Part shown: positions 62,093 through 64,000 of the stretch, piece after piece
How positions within the stretch are numbered: the first letter of the stretch is position 1
How the letters are laid out: each line of letters starts with the position of its first letter
Assembly (NCBI GenBank): GCA_001730095.1
Contig: MDLF01000033.1
Location: 1-64,000, forward strand
Reading direction: 5' to 3'
DNA length: 64,000 nucleotides
Source of the DNA: Rhodobacteraceae bacterium (ex Bugula neritina AB1)
GTDB lineage: Bacteria > Pseudomonadota > Alphaproteobacteria > Rhodobacterales > Rhodobacteraceae
Translations under genes and position numbers: made by a program
The notes under the pieces: generated by a model
Database searches by the model: none
Seen by the model: the letters and a program-made list of their open reading frames with translations, nothing else
Told to the model about the DNA's origin: nothing

Positions 62093-63058
62093 ATGCAGGC
62101 CTACCAAGTCTCTGAAATTGGCAGCCCGGCGTCCCTGACGGAAACGCGATGCCCAGCCCCCGACCCTGGCCAAGCCGCAGTTTCCCTGCGGGCCTGCGGC
62201 CTGAACTTTGCCGACCTTCTCATGATGAAAGGGACGTATCAGGACACTCCCGAACCGCCGTTCACTCTGGGACTGGAAGCTGCAGGGGTGGTGACCGCGC
62301 TTGGGGACGGCACCCAAGGCTTCGAAACCGGCGACCGTGTGGCCGTGTTTGGCGGTTCCGGCGGGCTGGCAGAAGCAGGTGTGTTTGATGCCGCCCGACT
62401 GATCCGCATCCCCGATGCGATGCGTTTTGAACACGCCGCTGCCCTGCAGATCGCCTATGGCACAAGCCATATGGCACTGGACCATTGCGCGCGGCTGCAA
62501 CAGGGCGAAACGCTGCTGGTGACTGGTGCAGCGGGCGGCGTCGGCCTGACCGCTGTGGAAATCGGCAAGCTGATGGGGGCCACGGTGATCGCACAGGCCC
62601 GCGGCCGGGACAAGCTGGAGGTGGCAGCGGCCGCCGGTGCAGATCATCTGATCGACGCCGATGAGGACCTGCGCGGTGCAGTCAAGGCGCTAGGCGGGGC
62701 GGATGTAGTCTATGACGCCATTGGCGGTGACGTGTGGAAAGCAGCGTTCCGCTCGGCCAATCCAGGCGCCCGGCTGCTGCCGGTGGGCTTCGCCGGAGGC
62801 GAAGTGCCACAGATCCCGGCCAACCACCTGCTGGTGAAAAACCTGACCGTGATCGGCTTCTACCTGGGCGGCTATATGAAGGCCCGTCCCGAAGCCGTGC
62901 GCCAGTCGTTTGAAACGCTGTTTGCCTGGCACGGCGAGGGCCGCATTAAGCCACATATCAGCCATACGCTGCCGCTGTCGCAGGCTGCCGAAGGGCTGGA
63001 GCTTCTGCGCAGCCGCAAATCCACCGGCAAGGTGGTGATTACCATGGGCAACAGCTGA
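62093..63058 (+). CDS. NADPH:quinone oxidoreductase family protein
   Basis: The 321-residue zinc-free MDR protein has a GroES-like N-terminus (LNFADLLMMKGTYQDTPEPPFTLGLEAAGVV), then the nucleotide-binding TGAAGGVGLTAVEIGKLMGA (~142-160), and the late HTLPLSQAAEGLELLRSRKSTGKVVI. It should reduce quinones or enones with NADPH. ATG 62093 follows GAGGAGAAG. A large hairpin follows 75 bases after the stop. Confidence 0.92.
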   Translation: MQAYQVSEIGSPASLTETRCPAPDPGQAAVSLRACGLNFADLLMMKGTYQDTPEPPFTLGLEAAGVVTALGDGTQGFETGDRVAVFGGSGGLAEAGVFDAARLIRIPDAMRFEHAAALQIAYGTSHMALDHCARLQQGETLLVTGAAGGVGLTAVEIGKLMGATVIAQARGRDKLEVAAAAGADHLIDADEDLRGAVKALGGADVVYDAIGGDVWKAAFRSANPGARLLPVGFAGGEVPQIPANHLLVKNLTVIGFYLGGYMKARPEAVRQSFETLFAWHGEGRIKPHISHTLPLSQAAEGLELLRSRKSTGKVVITMGNS

Positions 63059-63135
63059 CAGGTTGCACTGGCGCCCTGATGGCAGCGCGTCTCCCGCCCG
63101 CTGACAGCACATTTCTGCGAAATGCACCGCAACAG

Positions 63136-63176
63136 TTGGGCCAGGCTCAGCGCCAACGGCGCTGAGCCTGGCCCAA
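63136..63176. other. 19-bp perfect hairpin with a 3-base loop
   Basis: TTGGGCCAGGCTCAGCGCC (63136-63154) pairs exactly with 63158-63176 across AAC. A second GC-rich inverted repeat (GGCCGCC near 63178 with GGCGGCC near 63207) follows. It lies between the convergent stops of the quinone oxidoreductase and LysR genes. There is no T tract. It may act as a bidirectional terminator or a repetitive extragenic palindrome. Confidence 0.85.
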
Positions 63177-63244
63177 GGCCGCCAAGGTCGCTCTGGCGCA
63201 GCCAGGGCGGCCTGCGGGCGCGGGAGCCTTCGCTTGCCTCCAGT

Positions 63245-64000
63245 TCATCCGGCAACGCGCAAGGGCGCGGCCCAGAGCCCCTGAAAGCCCTGCCGGATGA
63301 ACTCTGCCAGTTCCTCGACGTAGGGCGCGTGCACGCGTTCCGCGCCATAGAGGTTGATGTGCTGCATCGGAAGTTCCGGCAGGCCGCAGCCCGGACCGAT
63401 CAGCTCCTGATAGGGCGGCTGGGTGCCCTCCATCAGCACGCCGACGGCAAGGTCAGCGCTGATTGTTGCCTCGACCGTGCGGTCAGAATCGCTGTCCAGC
63501 GCCATCTCCCATTCGATGCCCGCCTCATCCAGTGCCGCCGTCGCAACCGGGCGGAAACTGCAGTTGCGGCAGAAGCCAAGCCGCAAAGGACGCTGCCGCC
63601 AGACCGATCCATCCGGCGCGCCGGCCCAACGCAGCGGCATGCTGTGGATCGTCTCGGCGCCTTCACCTGCCCCCGTTTCGGTGGTCAGGATCAGATCAAA
63701 AGCGCCGCGCGCGAACTCAGTCTTAAGATCGCGGGTGTTGGACGTGCAGAGATTAACGTTCATCCGCGGATAGCTGAGACTGAAGCGCTTCAGCACCTGC
63801 GGAATAACCGGATGCACCACATCATGTGGCACACCCAGCAGCACCTCTCCCTCAAAGGCCTGATCGGTGAGCCGGCTGATCATTTCGTCATTCAGCGCCA
63901 CCATCTTGCGCGCATAGCCCAGCATCTGCTCGCCCCCGGAAGTCAGCGCGATGGTGCGTCCGGAGCGGTCCAGCAGCTCCAGCCCCAACAATTCCTCCAA
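63245..64000 (-). CDS. LysR-family regulator, 5' end cut off by the window edge
   Basis: The visible 251 residues are the C-terminal part of a LysR protein: the end of the HTH wing (EELLGLELLDRSGRTIALTSGGEQML), then the effector domain (GEVLLGVPHDVVHPVIPQVLKRF... PRMNVNLCTSNTRDLKTEFARGAFDLILTTE). The N-terminal helix-turn-helix lies beyond position 64000. A C-terminal effector site with LGFCRNCSF is unusual for its cysteines. Target unknown. Confidence 0.85.
   Translation of the reverse strand: MEELLGLELLDRSGRTIALTSGGEQMLGYARKMVALNDEMISRLTDQAFEGEVLLGVPHDVVHPVIPQVLKRFSLSYPRMNVNLCTSNTRDLKTEFARGAFDLILTTETGAGEGAETIHSMPLRWAGAPDGSVWRQRPLRLGFCRNCSFRPVATAALDEAGIEWEMALDSDSDRTVEATISADLAVGVLMEGTQPPYQELIGPGCGLPELPMQHINLYGAERVHAPYVEELAEFIRQGFQGLWAAPLRVAG

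Noticed and set aside
1..64000. tRNA, rRNA, CRISPR array, insertion sequence or prophage
   Set aside because: I looked through the intergenic regions for cloverleaf cores, regular spacer-repeat arrays, terminal inverted repeats with transposase frames and phage structural genes and found none.

Overview
The window is GC-rich bacterial DNA from a member of the Rhodobacterales, most likely the Roseobacter group (Leisingera/Phaeobacter/Ruegeria-like). This rests on gene content: an HdaA-type DnaA regulator, a short alphaproteobacterial ProS, a ScfR/PccR-type regulator with the propionyl-CoA (methylmalonyl-CoA) pathway, choline-O-sulfate use, a PraR-like regulator, and several small Rhodobacterales-only proteins. 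It looks chromosomal. I saw no tRNA, rRNA, CRISPR array, phage genes, transposase or plasmid functions. All family names come from reading the translated sequence, not from a search.

Layout. 0-0.95 kb: tandem structured repeats and no gene. 0.95-4.4 kb: small accessory genes (Tag-like glycosylase, HExxH lipoprotein, half-size YdcZ-type transporter, YjdM, bactofilin). 4.5-10.1 kb: the lipoprotein-release genes lolD and lolC plus proS, separated by an inserted-looking pair on the opposite strand (secreted spondin/RTX protein and an HPP membrane protein). 10.2-13.9 kb: an inverted dispersed repeat, an orphan Lys-rich helical protein, and a coupled FAD oxidoreductase/2-oxoglutarate dioxygenase pair. 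14.2-17.6 kb: AI-2E-type permease, hdaA and ppx. 17.6-21.4 kb: small exported and membrane proteins, an EEP nuclease-like protein, a TerB-DnaJ protein, a GNAT and a VOC protein.

21.6-36.2 kb holds the propionyl-CoA module: methylmalonyl-CoA mutase, pccA and pccB in one direction, with small lipoproteins and unknown proteins between them, and pccR a few genes further on. TTTGCAAA-type sites lie in front of pccB and pccR. 37.2-44.2 kb is the choline module betT-betC-betB-betA, with betI divergent and two palindromes in the shared promoter region. It imports choline, releases choline from choline-O-sulfate and oxidises it to glycine betaine. A 16-bp inverted repeat with a quadruplex-type G-rich loop sits at the betB/betA junction.

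44.2-64 kb: exporters (EamA, ArgO with a divergent ArgP-like regulator), nitroreductase, a membrane-anchored ClpP-like protein, a DUF1036 protein, YebC, two convergent SLC13/TrkA-C transporters, YmdB, 5-formyl-THF cyclo-ligase, MgtE, two tail-to-tail purine deaminases, a HisN-like phosphatase, the PraR-like regulator, a quinone oxidoreductase and a truncated LysR gene at the window edge.

No single locus is a clear new defence or biosynthetic system. The most unusual signals are noncoding: repeats whose hairpin is kept by swapped base pairs, the bet-operon hairpin with its G-rich loop, a recurring bipartite 3'-end element, and a 19-bp perfect hairpin. On the protein side they are the orphan helical protein at 10.4-11.4 kb, the spondin/RTX locus, the coupled FAD/dioxygenase pair, and several exported proteins shorter than 70 residues.
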